This document shows positions 19,668 through 30,092 of a DNA stretch of 64,000 bases, piece by piece. The stretch is from Tenggerimyces flavus. GTDB lineage: Bacteria; Actinomycetota; Actinomycetes; Propionibacteriales; Actinopolymorphaceae. The stretch lies in assembly GCF_016907715.1 (NCBI RefSeq), contig NZ_JAFBCM010000001.1, positions 6,324,001 to 6,388,000 on the forward strand, in the 5' to 3' direction. The notes below the pieces were generated by a model. That model did no database searches, was not told the DNA's origin, and was given only the letters and a program-made list of their open reading frames with translations. The first letter of the stretch is position 1, and the number at the start of each line of letters is the position of its first letter. Both the position numbers and the translations under genes were made by a program.

Positions 19668-19815
19668 GTCGCCTTACCCGGCCAGTGGCCGCTCTACCTG
19701 GCGTCCACCCCACGTAAAGGGGCAAATGATCATGTAAACATGATCAATGGCCCCAGGGCCGGGCAGGGTGGGGCCGGACCGGACAACCGACCGCCGGACG
19801 AAGGATCGAGGCTAG
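19668..19815. repeat. Dispersed intergenic repeat family D, copy 2
   Basis: Aligns end to end with 8510-8645, with small length differences in the GC-rich right half. The core palindrome (19719-19754) has arms GGGGCAAATGATCATGT and its counterpart around AA, with two mismatched pairs. Like copy 1 it follows a plus-strand stop and ends in GAGGCTAG, which supplies the stop codon of the minus-strand gene at 19812. Confidence 0.85.
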
Positions 19816-20168
19816 TACGGGCGGACAGCGCCTGCGTCGGCGATCGGCCTGGGGGCGGTGCCTTCGTCGACGCGCATGTAGAACGTGTCGCGGTCCAGCA
19901 CCTCGAGGCCGATGACCTCCCAGCGCGGCAGGCCGGCTGAGCCGCGGTGCTCGTTCCACAGGCGCAGCGCCAAGGAGGCGGCGTCGAGGATCTCCTCGGC
20001 CTGCTCCCAGTACCGCACCTCCGCGCGGTCCTCGCGATACCGAACCGTCAACAGGAACGGGCGTTCCTCGACCAGACGCTCCAGCCCGCTCCGCACCTCG
20101 GACGGGTCGTGCGCGTCACCGGCAACCGTCACGGTGACGTGCCACATCCGCGACTCGCCATCGGTCAC
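19812..20168 (-). CDS. Conserved-looking hypothetical protein downstream of proB
   Basis: 118 residues from a GTG that overlaps the proB stop (GTGA). Sequence features: a beta strand start MWHVTVTVAGDAHDPSEVRSGLERLVEERPFLLTVRYREDRAEVRYWEQAEEILDAASLALRLWNEHRGSAGLPRWEVIGLEVLDRDTFYMRV. This suggests a small alpha/beta ferredoxin-like fold with a conserved acidic helix. No function can be assigned. Its position at the end of obg-proB suggests co-transcription, but only by location. Confidence 0.6.
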   Translation of the reverse strand: MTDGESRMWHVTVTVAGDAHDPSEVRSGLERLVEERPFLLTVRYREDRAEVRYWEQAEEILDAASLALRLWNEHRGSAGLPRWEVIGLEVLDRDTFYMRVDEGTAPRPIADAGAVRPY

Positions 20169-21310
20169 CGGGCGCCTCCGTTGCGACGTTCGTGCAGCAG
20201 AACGAGATCGTCACGATGCACGACCTCGCGTTCGTACGCCGGGCCCAGCTCGCGCGCCAGCTCGCGCGTCGAACGGCCAAGCAGGGCAGGAAGTTCGTCG
20301 GCGTCGAAGTTCACCAGACCGCGCGCCACCGCATGACCCGAAGGATCGACGAGGTCCACCGGGTCGCCGTGACCGAACGAGCCCTCGACCGCGGTGATCC
20401 CCGCAGGCAACAACGAGGCGCGCCGGTCGCGTACGGCCACCACAGCGCCCTCGTCCAGCAGCAGCCGGCCCTGCGGCGTCGTCGCGTGCTGCAGCCACAG
20501 CAACCGGGTCGAACGCCGACGCCCCGTCACATGGAAATGCGTCCCCACCACCGAACCGGCCAACGCGTCGCCGACAGCCGCAGCCGCAGCCAGCACCACC
20601 GGAATCCCCGCAGCAGTGGCGATGTCGGCTGCCTCGACCTTCGTCACCATCCCGCCGGTCCCGACGCCGTTGCCCTTCGCCTTACCAACGACGACCCGCG
20701 CCAGGTCCTCCGGCCCGCGCACGTCGGTGATCAACGAGGTGCCAGCGCGCCGCGGATCGCCGTCGTACAGGCCCTCCACGTCCGACAACAACACCAGCAG
20801 GTCGGCGTGGACGAGGTGCGCCACCAGGGCCGCCAACCGGTCGTTGTCGCCGAACCGGATCTCGTGCGTGGCCACGGAGTCGTTCTCGTTCACGATCGGC
20901 ACGACGCCGAGCTCGAGCAACCGCGCGAACGTACGGAACGCGTTCTGATAGTGCGACCGCCGCGTGACATCGTCGGCCGTCAGCAGCACCTGCGCGACGC
21001 GGAACCCGTGCCGGCCGAACGCCTCGGTGTACCGGGCGACGAGCAACCCCTGTCCAACCGAAGCCGCCGCCTGCTGCGTGGCCAGGTCGCGCGGCCGAGC
21101 CTTCAACCCCAGCGGTGCGATCCCGGTCGCGATCGCCCCGGACGACACCAGCACGATCTCGGTCCCGGCAGCACGCCGAGACGCCAGCGCGTCGACCAGC
21201 GCGTCGATCCGGGCCGGGTCGATGGCGCCGCGCCCGGTCGTCAGCGACGAGGAACCGACCTTGACGACAACGCGCTGCGCCCGCGTCACGTCCGCACGCA
21301 GCTTGCCCAC
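20165..21310 (-). CDS. proB: Glutamate 5-kinase
   Basis: 381 residues. Phosphorylates L-glutamate with ATP to gamma-glutamyl phosphate, the first step of proline synthesis. The amino-acid kinase domain (1-255) shows VVVKVGSSSLT, VLVSSGAIATG, PIVNENDSV and LLSDVEGLYDGDPR. A C-terminal PUA domain (about 280-360) follows. The GTG start abuts the obg stop with no spacer, so translation is coupled. proA is not in the window. Confidence 0.96.
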   Translation of the reverse strand: MGKLRADVTRAQRVVVKVGSSSLTTGRGAIDPARIDALVDALASRRAAGTEIVLVSSGAIATGIAPLGLKARPRDLATQQAAASVGQGLLVARYTEAFGRHGFRVAQVLLTADDVTRRSHYQNAFRTFARLLELGVVPIVNENDSVATHEIRFGDNDRLAALVAHLVHADLLVLLSDVEGLYDGDPRRAGTSLITDVRGPEDLARVVVGKAKGNGVGTGGMVTKVEAADIATAAGIPVVLAAAAAVGDALAGSVVGTHFHVTGRRRSTRLLWLQHATTPQGRLLLDEGAVVAVRDRRASLLPAGITAVEGSFGHGDPVDLVDPSGHAVARGLVNFDADELPALLGRSTRELARELGPAYEREVVHRDDLVLLHERRNGGAR

Positions 21311-22807
<1,497 letters not shown>

Positions 22808-22846
22808 CTAGAGGATCTTGGCTTTCCGCACGTGAGAAAACATCAA

Positions 22847-22880
22847 AGAAGGGCGGGCCGCGTTCGCGGCCCGCCCTTCT
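22847..22880 (-). terminator. Intrinsic terminator after rpmA
   Basis: Perfect 16-bp stem (AGAAGGGCGGGCCGCG and its complement) with a minimal loop. On the minus strand it is followed by TTTGATGTTTTC. It ends the highly expressed rplU-rpmA transcript and may partly read through into obg. Confidence 0.88.
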
Positions 22881-22909
22881 CACGAAAGTCTTGCTGCTGT
22901 GGTGCTAGG

Positions 22910-23176
22910 TCAGCTGGCCGGCACTTCCGCCGGAACGATGCTGACGACGCGACGACCGCGCCGGCTGCCGAACTCGACGTGACCAGGAGCCAGCGCGAAC
23001 AGCGTGTCGTCGCCACCACGCCCGACGTTCACGCCGGGGTGGAAGTGGGTGCCGCGCTGGCGAACGATGATCTCGCCGGCGCCGACGAGCTGGCCGCCGT
23101 AGCGCTTGACGCCCAGCCGCTTCGAGGTGGAGTCGCGCCCGTTCCGCGAGGACGAGGCGCCCTTCTTGTGTGCCAT
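22910..23176 (-). CDS. rpmA: 50S ribosomal protein L27
   Basis: 88 residues beginning [48 protein letters not shown], the invariant L27 N-terminus. The basic tail reaches the peptidyl-transferase centre. There is no Firmicutes-type cleavable extension. It lies 14 nt after the rplU stop, in the same transcript. Confidence 0.98.
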   Translation of the reverse strand: MAHKKGASSSRNGRDSTSKRLGVKRYGGQLVGAGEIIVRQRGTHFHPGVNVGRGGDDTLFALAPGHVEFGSRRGRRVVSIVPAEVPAS

Positions 23177-23190
23177 CTCGGACTCAGCCC

Positions 23191-23502
23191 CTACTTGGTC
23201 TCGATGCCGGTCACCTTGAGCTGAGTCAGGCTCTGCCTGTGGCCCTGGCGGCGACGGTATCCGGTCTTGTTCTTGAACTTCATGATGGTGATCTTCGGCC
23301 CCTTGGCGGCACCGAGGACCTCCGCGGTCACCGAGACCTTGCCGAGCGCGTCGGCGTCGGCCGTGACCGAACCGCCGTCCACGACAAGCACGGCCGGCAG
23401 CTGGACGGTCGAGCCGACCTCGTCGGTCAGCTTGTTGACCTCGAGCACGTCGCCGACGGCGACCTTGTGCTGTCGTCCGCCGCTGCGCACGATCGCGTAC
23501 AC
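23191..23502 (-). CDS. rplU: 50S ribosomal protein L21
   Basis: 103 residues from the GTG at 23502 ([22 protein letters not shown]), the usual length for the family. A GTG at 23514 would add four residues and has a slightly better ribosome site (GAAGAGA), so the start is not certain. The C-terminal [26 protein letters not shown] is the 23S rRNA-binding loop. First gene of the rplU-rpmA pair. Confidence 0.97.
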   Translation of the reverse strand: MYAIVRSGGRQHKVAVGDVLEVNKLTDEVGSTVQLPAVLVVDGGSVTADADALGKVSVTAEVLGAAKGPKITIMKFKNKTGYRRRQGHRQSLTQLKVTGIETK

Positions 23503-23535
23503 CGCAGGTCCCACTCTCTTCGTACGGTCAGAATC

Positions 23536-23577
23536 GCTCCGCCCAGTCGGGCGAGCAGAAGTAGTCAGCGCACTTCT
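23536..23577 (-). promoter_or_regulatory. Two hairpins in the rplU 5' leader
   Basis: On the minus strand, AGAAGT...ACTTCT (23557-23577) is directly followed by GCTCGCCC-gact-GGGCGGAGC (23536-23556), 34 nt before the rplU GTG. Adjacent stems in an r-protein leader may serve autogenous control or attenuation. No named leader motif is recognised. Confidence 0.4.
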
Positions 23578-23685
23578 ACGCCGACGTTCGATGGTACATG
23601 ACGCCCTGTGCGTCAGACCAACTGGCTACCCGCCGGGTGCCGTGGTCCTTTCGCTCTGGCCGTACGTCCCCGCACCCGAGTGACC

Positions 23686-23719
23686 ACGTGCCCCTTCGGC
23701 CAGAGGGAAGGGGCCACGT
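23686..23719 (-). terminator. Terminator-like hairpin after rne
   Basis: CGTG-CCCCTTC pairs with GAAGGGG-c-CACG, an 11-bp stem with one bulge, 39 nt past the rne stop. It separates rne from rplU. Confidence 0.6.
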
Positions 23720-23757
23720 TTCAAGCACCCGGCCCGGAGCGCGCCAGCGCGACCAAG

Positions 23758-26388
23758 CTACTTGGCGGCGGCCACGCGCTTGCGTGAACGTCGACGCGAA
23801 CGGGTCGGCACCGGCTCGACGTCGGGCTCGACCGCGTCGGCGACCGATCCCGCCTCGTCCTCCTCGCGCGGCGTCGGCAGCTCAGTCGGCTCCGTGACGT
23901 CCGGTTCCTCGGTCACCTCGACCGCCTCGGCGGTCTCCTCTGCCTCGGCAGCCTCGGCGTCGGTCGACTCGGCACCCGGCTGAACGTTCCCGCCGCCACC
24001 GCGACGGCGACGCCGCGACCGGCGGCCACCGCCGCCCTCCTCGTCGGAGGAGGAAGACGACGACGATCCAGAGGACGACGCCGCGACGTCGAGGTGCACC
24101 TTGATCCCGCGCCCGTTGCAGACGTCACACGGCTCGGAGAACGCCTCCACCAGCCCGGTGCCGATGCGCTTGCGCGTCATCTGCACCAGCCCCAGCGAGG
24201 TGACCTCCGCCACCTGGTGCTTGGTGCGGTCCCGGCCCAGGCACTCGACCAGGCGGCGGAGCACCAGGTCGCGGTTGGACTCGAGCACCATGTCGATGAA
24301 GTCGATGACGATGATGCCGCCGATGTCGCGCAGCCGGAGCTGCCGGACGATCTCCTCGGCCGCCTCGAGGTTGTTCTTCGTGACGGTCTCTTCGAGGTTG
24401 CCGCCCGCACCGGTGAACTTCCCGGTGTTGACGTCGACCACGGTCATCGCCTCGGTCCGGTCGATGACCAACGAGCCACCGGACGGCAGCCAGACCTTGC
24501 GGTCCAGTGCCTTCACGATCTGCTCGTCGATCCGGTGCGAGCTGAATGCGTCGTCGGGCGACGTCCAGCGCTCCAACCGCTCGGCGAGGTGCGGCGCGAC
24601 GTGGCTCACGTACCCCTCGACCATGTCCCAGGCGTCGTCACCGGCGACGACGAGCTTGGCGAAGTCCTCGGTGAACAGGTCGCGGACGACCTTGATCAGC
24701 AGGTCCGGCTCGGCGTACAGCAGCTCCGGCGCGTTGCCGGCGCCGTTGCTCGACTTCTTCTCGATCGACTCCCACTGCGCGGTGAGACGGGCGACGTCGC
24801 GGGACAGCTCGTCCTCGCTCGCCCCCTCGGCAGCAGTCCGGACGACGACGCCGGCCTCGTCGGGAACGATGTCCTTCAGCAGCGTCTTGAGCCTGTTCCG
24901 CTCGGTGTCGGGCAGCTTGCGGCTGATCCCGTTCATCGAGCCGTGCGGGACGTAGACCAGGTAGCGGCCGGGCAGCGAGATCTGGCTGGTGAGCCGCGCG
25001 CCCTTGTGGCCGACCGGGTCCTTCGTCACCTGGACGAGCACCTGCTGGCCGGACTTGAGCGCCATCTCGATCCGCTTCGGCTGACCGGAGTGGCCGAGGC
25101 CGTCCCAGTCGACCTCACCGGCGTACAGCACGGCGTTGCGGCCGCGGCCGATGTCGATGAACGCGGCCTCCATGCTCGGCAGCACGTTCTGCACGCGGCC
25201 GAGGTAGACGTTGCCGATCAGCGACGTCTGGGTCTCCTTGGCCACGTAGTGCTCGACGAGAACGTCGTCCTCGAGCACCGCGATCTGGGTGCGGTCGTGG
25301 TGCTGGCGGATGACCATCGTGCGGTCGACCGACTCGCGCCGGGCCAGGAACTCCGACTCGGTGAGGATCGGCGGGCGCCGGCGACCGGCCTCGCGGCCCT
25401 CGCGGCGGCGCTGCTTCTTGGCCTCCAGGCGGGTCGAGCCCTCGACCGAGGTGACGCCGCTCTCGTTCGTCCGCGGCTCGCGCACCTTGACGACGGTGTG
25501 CTCGGGGTCGTCCGGGGACCCCTCGACGGCCTCGCCCTTGCGGCGGCGCCGACGCCGGCGACGGCGCGAGCCGGTGCCCTCGCCGTCCTCGCCCTCGTCG
25601 CTGTCGCCTTCGGCGTCAGCTTCGGCGGGAGCCTCGGCAGCCGGCTCCTCGGTGGTCTCGGTGCCCTCGGCGTCGTCCTCGCCCGTACGGCCACCGCGTC
25701 GGCGTCCGCCCCGGCGACGGCGACGACGGCTGGTGCCCTCGTCGGTCTCGGTGTCCTCGACCACTTCGGCGACCTCGGCCACCGGCTCCGGGGCCGGCTC
25801 GGCCACCTTCGCGGTCTTCTTCGCGGCCCTCGACGTCGCCTTCGCGGGAGCCTTCGCAGGTGTCTTCGCAGGCGTCTTCTCGGGCGCCTTCTCGGCGGCG
25901 GCCTCCTCCGGCAGCTCCGGCGGCTGGAACAGCAGGCTCGGCTGCTGGAACGTCACGGCCGGCGTCGACTTGCGCGCCGGCTTGGCCGGCGTCTCCAGGA
26001 CGATTTCGGGCTCGGCGGACGGCTCGGTGGTGGGCTCGGCCGCGGCCTCCATCTTCGCCGCGACCTTGCGCGTACGGGTCCGGCGGGCCGGCTTCTCCGC
26101 GAGCGCCTCGGCCGGAGCCTCGGCGGCGGGCAACTCGACGAGCGGCACGTCGGCCTCGACGGCCGCGGCCTTCTTGGTCGTCCGCTTGCGGGTGGTCTTC
26201 TTTGCCGGCGCGGGCTGCTCTGCAGGCGTCTCGGTGGCAGCCTCAGCTGCCTCCGGCGCCGCGGCGGCCTTCTTCCGGGTGGTGGTACGGCGCCGCTTCG
26301 GCGCCGCCTCGCTGGCCGGCGTACCGGCAGCGGTCTGTTCGGTGGTGCTGTTATCGGCGCTGTTCGCGCCCTGCTCGGTTTCGAGCAT
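23758..26388 (-). CDS. rne: Rne/Rng-family ribonuclease (RNase E/G)
   Basis: 876 residues. The catalytic core is central: an S1 RNA-binding domain (about 375-460, SLIGNVYLGRVQNVLPSMEAAFIDIGRGRNAVL), then the DNase I-like domain with VVDVNTGKF and GGIIVIDFIDM, whose Asp residues bind Mg. A Zn-link CDVCNGRG lies near 753-760. Both flanks are low complexity: an Ala/Pro/Lys/Glu-rich N-terminal arm with poly-Arg clusters (about 1-350) and an acidic/Arg-rich tail. This N-terminal extension is typical of actinobacterial RNase E and probably carries RNA-binding and degradosome contacts. Confidence 0.95.
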   Translation of the reverse strand: MLETEQGANSADNSTTEQTAAGTPASEAAPKRRRTTTRKKAAAAPEAAEAATETPAEQPAPAKKTTRKRTTKKAAAVEADVPLVELPAAEAPAEALAEKPARRTRTRKVAAKMEAAAEPTTEPSAEPEIVLETPAKPARKSTPAVTFQQPSLLFQPPELPEEAAAEKAPEKTPAKTPAKAPAKATSRAAKKTAKVAEPAPEPVAEVAEVVEDTETDEGTSRRRRRRGGRRRGGRTGEDDAEGTETTEEPAAEAPAEADAEGDSDEGEDGEGTGSRRRRRRRRRKGEAVEGSPDDPEHTVVKVREPRTNESGVTSVEGSTRLEAKKQRRREGREAGRRRPPILTESEFLARRESVDRTMVIRQHHDRTQIAVLEDDVLVEHYVAKETQTSLIGNVYLGRVQNVLPSMEAAFIDIGRGRNAVLYAGEVDWDGLGHSGQPKRIEMALKSGQQVLVQVTKDPVGHKGARLTSQISLPGRYLVYVPHGSMNGISRKLPDTERNRLKTLLKDIVPDEAGVVVRTAAEGASEDELSRDVARLTAQWESIEKKSSNGAGNAPELLYAEPDLLIKVVRDLFTEDFAKLVVAGDDAWDMVEGYVSHVAPHLAERLERWTSPDDAFSSHRIDEQIVKALDRKVWLPSGGSLVIDRTEAMTVVDVNTGKFTGAGGNLEETVTKNNLEAAEEIVRQLRLRDIGGIIVIDFIDMVLESNRDLVLRRLVECLGRDRTKHQVAEVTSLGLVQMTRKRIGTGLVEAFSEPCDVCNGRGIKVHLDVAASSSGSSSSSSSDEEGGGGRRSRRRRRGGGGNVQPGAESTDAEAAEAEETAEAVEVTEEPDVTEPTELPTPREEDEAGSVADAVEPDVEPVPTRSRRRSRKRVAAAK

Positions 26389-26507
26389 TCAGTCGCTCTC
26401 CTGTCGATCCCCGGGCTTTCTCGCCACACGGGAATCCATCTCTGGCGTCGACCCGGCCGGCGACCGGGGCGACGAAGTCGTCGTGGTCCGGCATCCGTTC
26501 GTTCGAC

Positions 26508-27359
26508 TCAGGAAAGAACTGAGCCGGCGGGCGGTGCCGCGACGGCGCCCTGGCCAGCGGCACCGGAGGCGGTGACCGTCGACTCCGCCGCGGAAGCTGC
26601 CTCGGCAGAGGCGTCGCGGTCGGGCCCAAGCGGGTCGCTCACGGTGCCGGATTCCTCGTCCCAGGGCCCCTGCGCCAGCCTGGTCGCACGAGGCGGGGCC
26701 GGCAACTCGAGGCCAGACACCAGGCGGAGTCCGGCGAGGACATCGTCGGGTCGAACGGCGGGAGTACTGTGCCGGACGACCACGGACAGTATCGCACACG
26801 TTTCCACCATCTCGGGTGCGCCGCGCTCTGGAGCACCCAACCGGAGCACCGCTCCGCGCACGTCGAACACGCGGCGTCCGTTCTTGGTCATGCGCTCGAC
26901 CTCGATCAGGTCGCGCTCCAAGAACGCGCTGGTCGCGGCGTCCACGGCCGCCTGTTCCACGCCTGGCAGCGCGATCTGCCAGTGCGAGGCCTCGAGCCGT
27001 TCGGCCAGGCTGGAACCGCTGGCGACGACCACCTCGAGCACGTCCAGCCCGTCCGGTAGCGCGGCGTCCAGGGCCGTACGGACGGCCTCGACGTCGCAGG
27101 GAACGGTGACGCCCAGCTCGACGTACTCCGCCTCGCTCGCGCCGCCCGTGGGGGCCGCTCCGGCGTAGGAGATCTTCGGGTGCGGGCTGAACCCGGCCGA
27201 GAAGCCGATCGGAACGCCGGCCCGCCGAATCGCGCGTTCGAGCGCCCGCTGGAAGTCGCGGTGGCTGCTGAACCGCAGGCGCCCACGCTTGGCGTACCGC
27301 AGCCGAAGGCGTTGGACGACCGGCGGCGTGTTGCGCTCGGGCGGACGGGAAGGGCTCAT
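26508..27359 (-). CDS. TIGR03936/DUF2344 radical-SAM-associated protein
   Basis: About 283 residues (GTG at 27362 is an alternative start). The N-terminal VQRLRLRYAKRGRLRFSSHRDFQRALERAIRRAGVPIGFSAGFSPHPKISYAGAAPTG is the DUF2344 hallmark. The last 60 residues are a low-complexity Ala/Ser/Gly tail. In most actinobacteria this gene directly follows the TIGR03960 radical SAM gene and precedes rne. Here rne is adjacent, but the partner radical SAM gene is about 2.8 kb upstream with three other genes between. The function is unknown. Confidence 0.88.
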   Translation of the reverse strand: MSPSRPPERNTPPVVQRLRLRYAKRGRLRFSSHRDFQRALERAIRRAGVPIGFSAGFSPHPKISYAGAAPTGGASEAEYVELGVTVPCDVEAVRTALDAALPDGLDVLEVVVASGSSLAERLEASHWQIALPGVEQAAVDAATSAFLERDLIEVERMTKNGRRVFDVRGAVLRLGAPERGAPEMVETCAILSVVVRHSTPAVRPDDVLAGLRLVSGLELPAPPRATRLAQGPWDEESGTVSDPLGPDRDASAEAASAAESTVTASGAAGQGAVAAPPAGSVLS

Positions 27360-27435
27360 CACCTGCGACGATATGCGACGGCGACGGCACGTCGGCAGCT
27401 ACCCTCGACGTCCGGGCCAGGAGGGCGGGGAGATC

Positions 27436-28266
27436 TTGATCGGCAAGGCGTTCCGGAAGCTGTACTTCGGCCCGTTCATGCGTCCGTGGCGCTGGCCGGA
27501 CGACGTCGACCGGACGCGCTGGACGCCGATCACCATCCCGCGCGGGCGGACCCACCTCGTCGGGCTGCTCGGCGCCGCCGACCATCGCGACCTCGGCGCG
27601 GTCGTCCGCAAGCCGCCGCTCGGCACGGTCGTCCTCGCCCATCCCGCGACCGTCGCCGCGAAGGGGTTCTGGCTGCGGCGCGGGCACGCCGAGCTGTTCC
27701 GCAAGCTCGGGTACGACGTGATCGTGTTCGACTTCAACGGCTGGGGTGAGAGCCCACCGGTCGCGATCGACTTCCCCACCGACCTGATCGCCGTCGGCCA
27801 GTACGCGAAGGCGCGGGCACCGGAGCGGCCGGTGATCGGCGTGGGTACGTCGTTCGGCGCCGGGCACCTGCTCTGCACGCTCGCGCTGCCGGAGCACCCG
27901 TACTCCGCGGTCGTCGCCGAGGCGCCCTGGTACTCGCTGCCGAGTTACTGGCGGCCGTACCTCCCGCAGTACCTGGTGATGAAGCTGTCCCAGGTCCTCT
28001 ATCCGCGGATGGAACGCAGGCAGCGGCCGATCCGCGCGATGGGCCGGCTGCGGAACGCGCCGCACGTGCTGCTCGTGCACGGCGACCTCGACGAGGTCGC
28101 CGCCCCGAAGATCAGCCGCAAGCTGCTCGCCGCCGCGCGCGGTGCCGCGCGGGCGGAGCTGTGGGACGTGCCGAACGCCGGCCACAACGACGCGCTGAAG
28201 GCTTCGCCTGAGGCGTATGCCGAACGGGTCGGCGGGTTCCTCGGTCAGGCGCTGCTCGTCAGGTGA
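27436..28266 (+). CDS. Alpha/beta hydrolase
   Basis: About 276 residues from a TTG preceded by GGGGAG; an ATG at 27373 without a ribosome site is an alternative. The alpha/beta-hydrolase order is clear: oxyanion region TVVLAHP, then GYDVIVFDFNGWGES, nucleophile elbow VGTSFGAGH (Ser), acid in LLVHGDLDEVAAP (Asp) and NAGHNDAL (His). Probably a serine esterase or lipase-like enzyme of unknown substrate. Its stop overlaps the next start (GTGA). Together with the membrane protein it interrupts the usual DUF2344/radical SAM pair. Confidence 0.75.
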   Translation: MIGKAFRKLYFGPFMRPWRWPDDVDRTRWTPITIPRGRTHLVGLLGAADHRDLGAVVRKPPLGTVVLAHPATVAAKGFWLRRGHAELFRKLGYDVIVFDFNGWGESPPVAIDFPTDLIAVGQYAKARAPERPVIGVGTSFGAGHLLCTLALPEHPYSAVVAEAPWYSLPSYWRPYLPQYLVMKLSQVLYPRMERRQRPIRAMGRLRNAPHVLLVHGDLDEVAAPKISRKLLAAARGAARAELWDVPNAGHNDALKASPEAYAERVGGFLGQALLVR

Positions 28267-29357
28267 TCTCGTCTCTTCGCCGGGCGGCGCCCGCGCTACT
28301 GGGTTATGTCGCGATCCGCGGGTTTTGCCTTGTGGCGTTGGCTCTTTGGGCTCGGGTGGCGGACGAGTCGGCGTACCGGCTGATCGCGGATCGGTGGGAC
28401 GCGGTCTGGTACCAGCGCATCGCGGAGAACGGGTACGGCTTCGTGCTGCACGCGCCGGGCGTCGTGCATCCGGACTACATGTTCTCGCCGCTGTACCCGT
28501 ACCTGATGCGCTTTGTCGCGGCCTGGACGCCGCTGGACCTGCCTGCCGCGGGGCTGGTGCTGTCGTGGCTCGCGTGCCTGGTCGCGGCGTGGGGTGTCTT
28601 CGCGGTCGGCGCGCACGTCGGTGGACGGCGCGTCGGGACGATGCTGGTGCTGCTGTGGGCGGCGTTGCCGATCGCGCACGTGCAGACGATGGCCTACACG
28701 GAGTCGCTGTTCACCGCGATGGCCGCGTGGTGTCTGTACGCGACGCTGACTCAGCGCTGGTTGGTGGCGGGTCTGCTGGCTTCGTTGGCCGGGCTGACCC
28801 GGCCGTCCGCTCCAGCGTTGGTCGCGGCGGTGGGCGTCGCGGCGCTGCTGGAGCTCGTGCGCGAGCGCCGCTTCCTGTGGCGGCCGTTGGTCGGGGCGGC
28901 TCTCGCGGCACTGGGGTACCTCGGCTGGGTGGCGTGGGTCGGCATACGGACCGGTGAGCCGCTCGGGTATTTCCACGTGCTCGAGCAGTGGAACAAGTCG
29001 ATGGATCTCGGGCAGGCCGCGGTCCAGTGGATGCTCGCGCTGCCGCCCTGGCTGGGCGTGGCCGTCGCCGTGTCGTACCTGCTCGTAATCGCTCTGCTGG
29101 TGTGGTCGATCGCGCGTTATCCGCTGCCTTCGCTGGCCGTCTTCAGCTCAAGCACGGTGGCGTTGGCGTTGCTGGGAACGGGATACTTCAACTCACGGCC
29201 ACGGCTGCTCGTCCCCGCGTTCCCGCTGCTGCTCCCGTTCGCCGACCGGCTCGCGCGAGCCCGGCCTTGGGTGCCCGCGCTGGTGCTCGGCCTGCTGACG
29301 TTGGCCTCGGCCGCGTACGGCGGCTACTCGCTCGTGGTCGGGCAGGCGCCGCCCTAG
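28263..29357 (+). CDS. PIG-V-like polytopic membrane glycosyltransferase
   Basis: 364 residues with about nine hydrophobic segments. After the first helix, an extracytoplasmic loop holds DRWDAVWYQRIAENGYGF. This is the WDAxWYxxIAxxGY signature of the PIG-V/GT-C-like actinobacterial family, whose acidic residue is presumed catalytic. Such enzymes transfer a sugar, often mannose, from a polyprenyl-phosphate donor; the acceptor is unknown. GTG start overlaps the hydrolase stop, and the 3' end overlaps the convergent GNAT gene by 4 nt. Confidence 0.75.
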   Translation: MISSLRRAAPALLGYVAIRGFCLVALALWARVADESAYRLIADRWDAVWYQRIAENGYGFVLHAPGVVHPDYMFSPLYPYLMRFVAAWTPLDLPAAGLVLSWLACLVAAWGVFAVGAHVGGRRVGTMLVLLWAALPIAHVQTMAYTESLFTAMAAWCLYATLTQRWLVAGLLASLAGLTRPSAPALVAAVGVAALLELVRERRFLWRPLVGAALAALGYLGWVAWVGIRTGEPLGYFHVLEQWNKSMDLGQAAVQWMLALPPWLGVAVAVSYLLVIALLVWSIARYPLPSLAVFSSSTVALALLGTGYFNSRPRLLVPAFPLLLPFADRLARARPWVPALVLGLLTLASAAYGGYSLVVGQAPP

Positions 29358-29812
29358 GCCTTTGGCGTCCACATCATCAGCCTGTCGGTGGTCGCGAAGC
29401 CGGCGCGCTCGTAGAACGGGACCGAACGGGGCGACGGGCTGAGGACGAGGCGGACCAGGTCCTCGTCGCGGGCGAACGTGACCGCCTCCTCGACCAGCAG
29501 CCGGCCGACGCCGCTGTCGCGGTGCGCCTCGAGGACGAAGACGTTCGCGATGTAGCCCCACCGGTTCGGCTCGACGCCCGGCCGGGGCATCCGCGTGAAC
29601 ACGGCGAGGTTGAGCATGCCGATCGGGCGGTCGTCGACCGAGGCGATCCAGGCGACCCGCCGCCCGGACTCGGTGGCGAACCATTCGGCGAAGCGGGCTT
29701 CGAAGTTCGGGTCGACGACCTCGCCGTTCTGCTCCTCGGTCCAGGCCCTGCGCAGCGTTGCGAGCGCTGGTACGTCCTCCGCGCTCGCCCGACGTACCTT
29801 CACCACGGTCAC
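29354..29812 (-). CDS. GNAT-family N-acetyltransferase
   Basis: About 152 residues from a GTG at 29812; several in-frame GTG codons lie nearby, so the start is approximate. The acetyl-CoA core is NRWGYIANVFVLEAHRDSGVGRLLVEEAVTFARDEDLVRLVLSPSPRSVPFYERAGF. The pyrophosphate loop (RDSGVGRLL) is a variant of Q/RxxGxG/A. Substrate unknown. Four nucleotides of the 3' end are shared with the convergent membrane protein gene. Confidence 0.8.
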   Translation of the reverse strand: MTVVKVRRASAEDVPALATLRRAWTEEQNGEVVDPNFEARFAEWFATESGRRVAWIASVDDRPIGMLNLAVFTRMPRPGVEPNRWGYIANVFVLEAHRDSGVGRLLVEEAVTFARDEDLVRLVLSPSPRSVPFYERAGFATTDRLMMWTPKA

Positions 29813-29854
29813 GCGCCCGACTCTGGCAGACCACCGCACCCACCGCCCACCGGT

Positions 29855-29881
29855 TTTGGATGAAGGGCACCTTCATCCAAA
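29855..29881. repeat. Palindrome family B, unit B1
   Basis: TTTGGATGAAGG, loop GCA, CCTTCATCCAAA: perfect 12-bp arms. The same core recurs at seven other places in the window, all intergenic. Confidence 0.9.
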
Positions 29882-29914
29882 CGCCCCGGTGGAGACCGCG
29901 AACGTGCCTGGCCG

Positions 29915-29973
29915 GCTTGGGTCGGGGGCACCCAGGTCCCATAGGTCCGGACAGGGGTGCCCCCGACCCAAGC
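29915..29973. repeat. Palindrome family A, unit A1
   Basis: The outer arm GCTTGGGTCGGGGGCACCC pairs with its complement at the right end. The central part carries AGGTCCCATAGGTCCGGACA. A near-perfect stem of about 19 bp with a further partly paired centre. Confidence 0.88.
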
Positions 29974-29992
29974 TCAGGCGGCGGCGAACGGT

Positions 29993-30046
29993 TGGGGTGA
30001 GGGGCCCCCTGGTCCCATAGGTTCGGACCAGGGTGCCCCCGACCCA
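29993..30046. repeat. Palindrome family A, unit A2
   Basis: The right arm GGACCAGGGTGCCCCCGACC is canonical. The left arm is degenerate in its outer half but keeps CCCTGGTCC. The central CATAGGTTC matches A1 and A3. Confidence 0.82.
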
Positions 30047-30092
30047 GCCAGACCAGCACCACAGGTCATCGCGACACACCACCAGCGCCTCA

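Noticed and set aside
24094-27168. 1024-codon open frame on the plus strand opposite rne
   Set aside because: It is the antisense shadow of a GC-rich, low-complexity gene; RNase E domains are plain on the minus strand.
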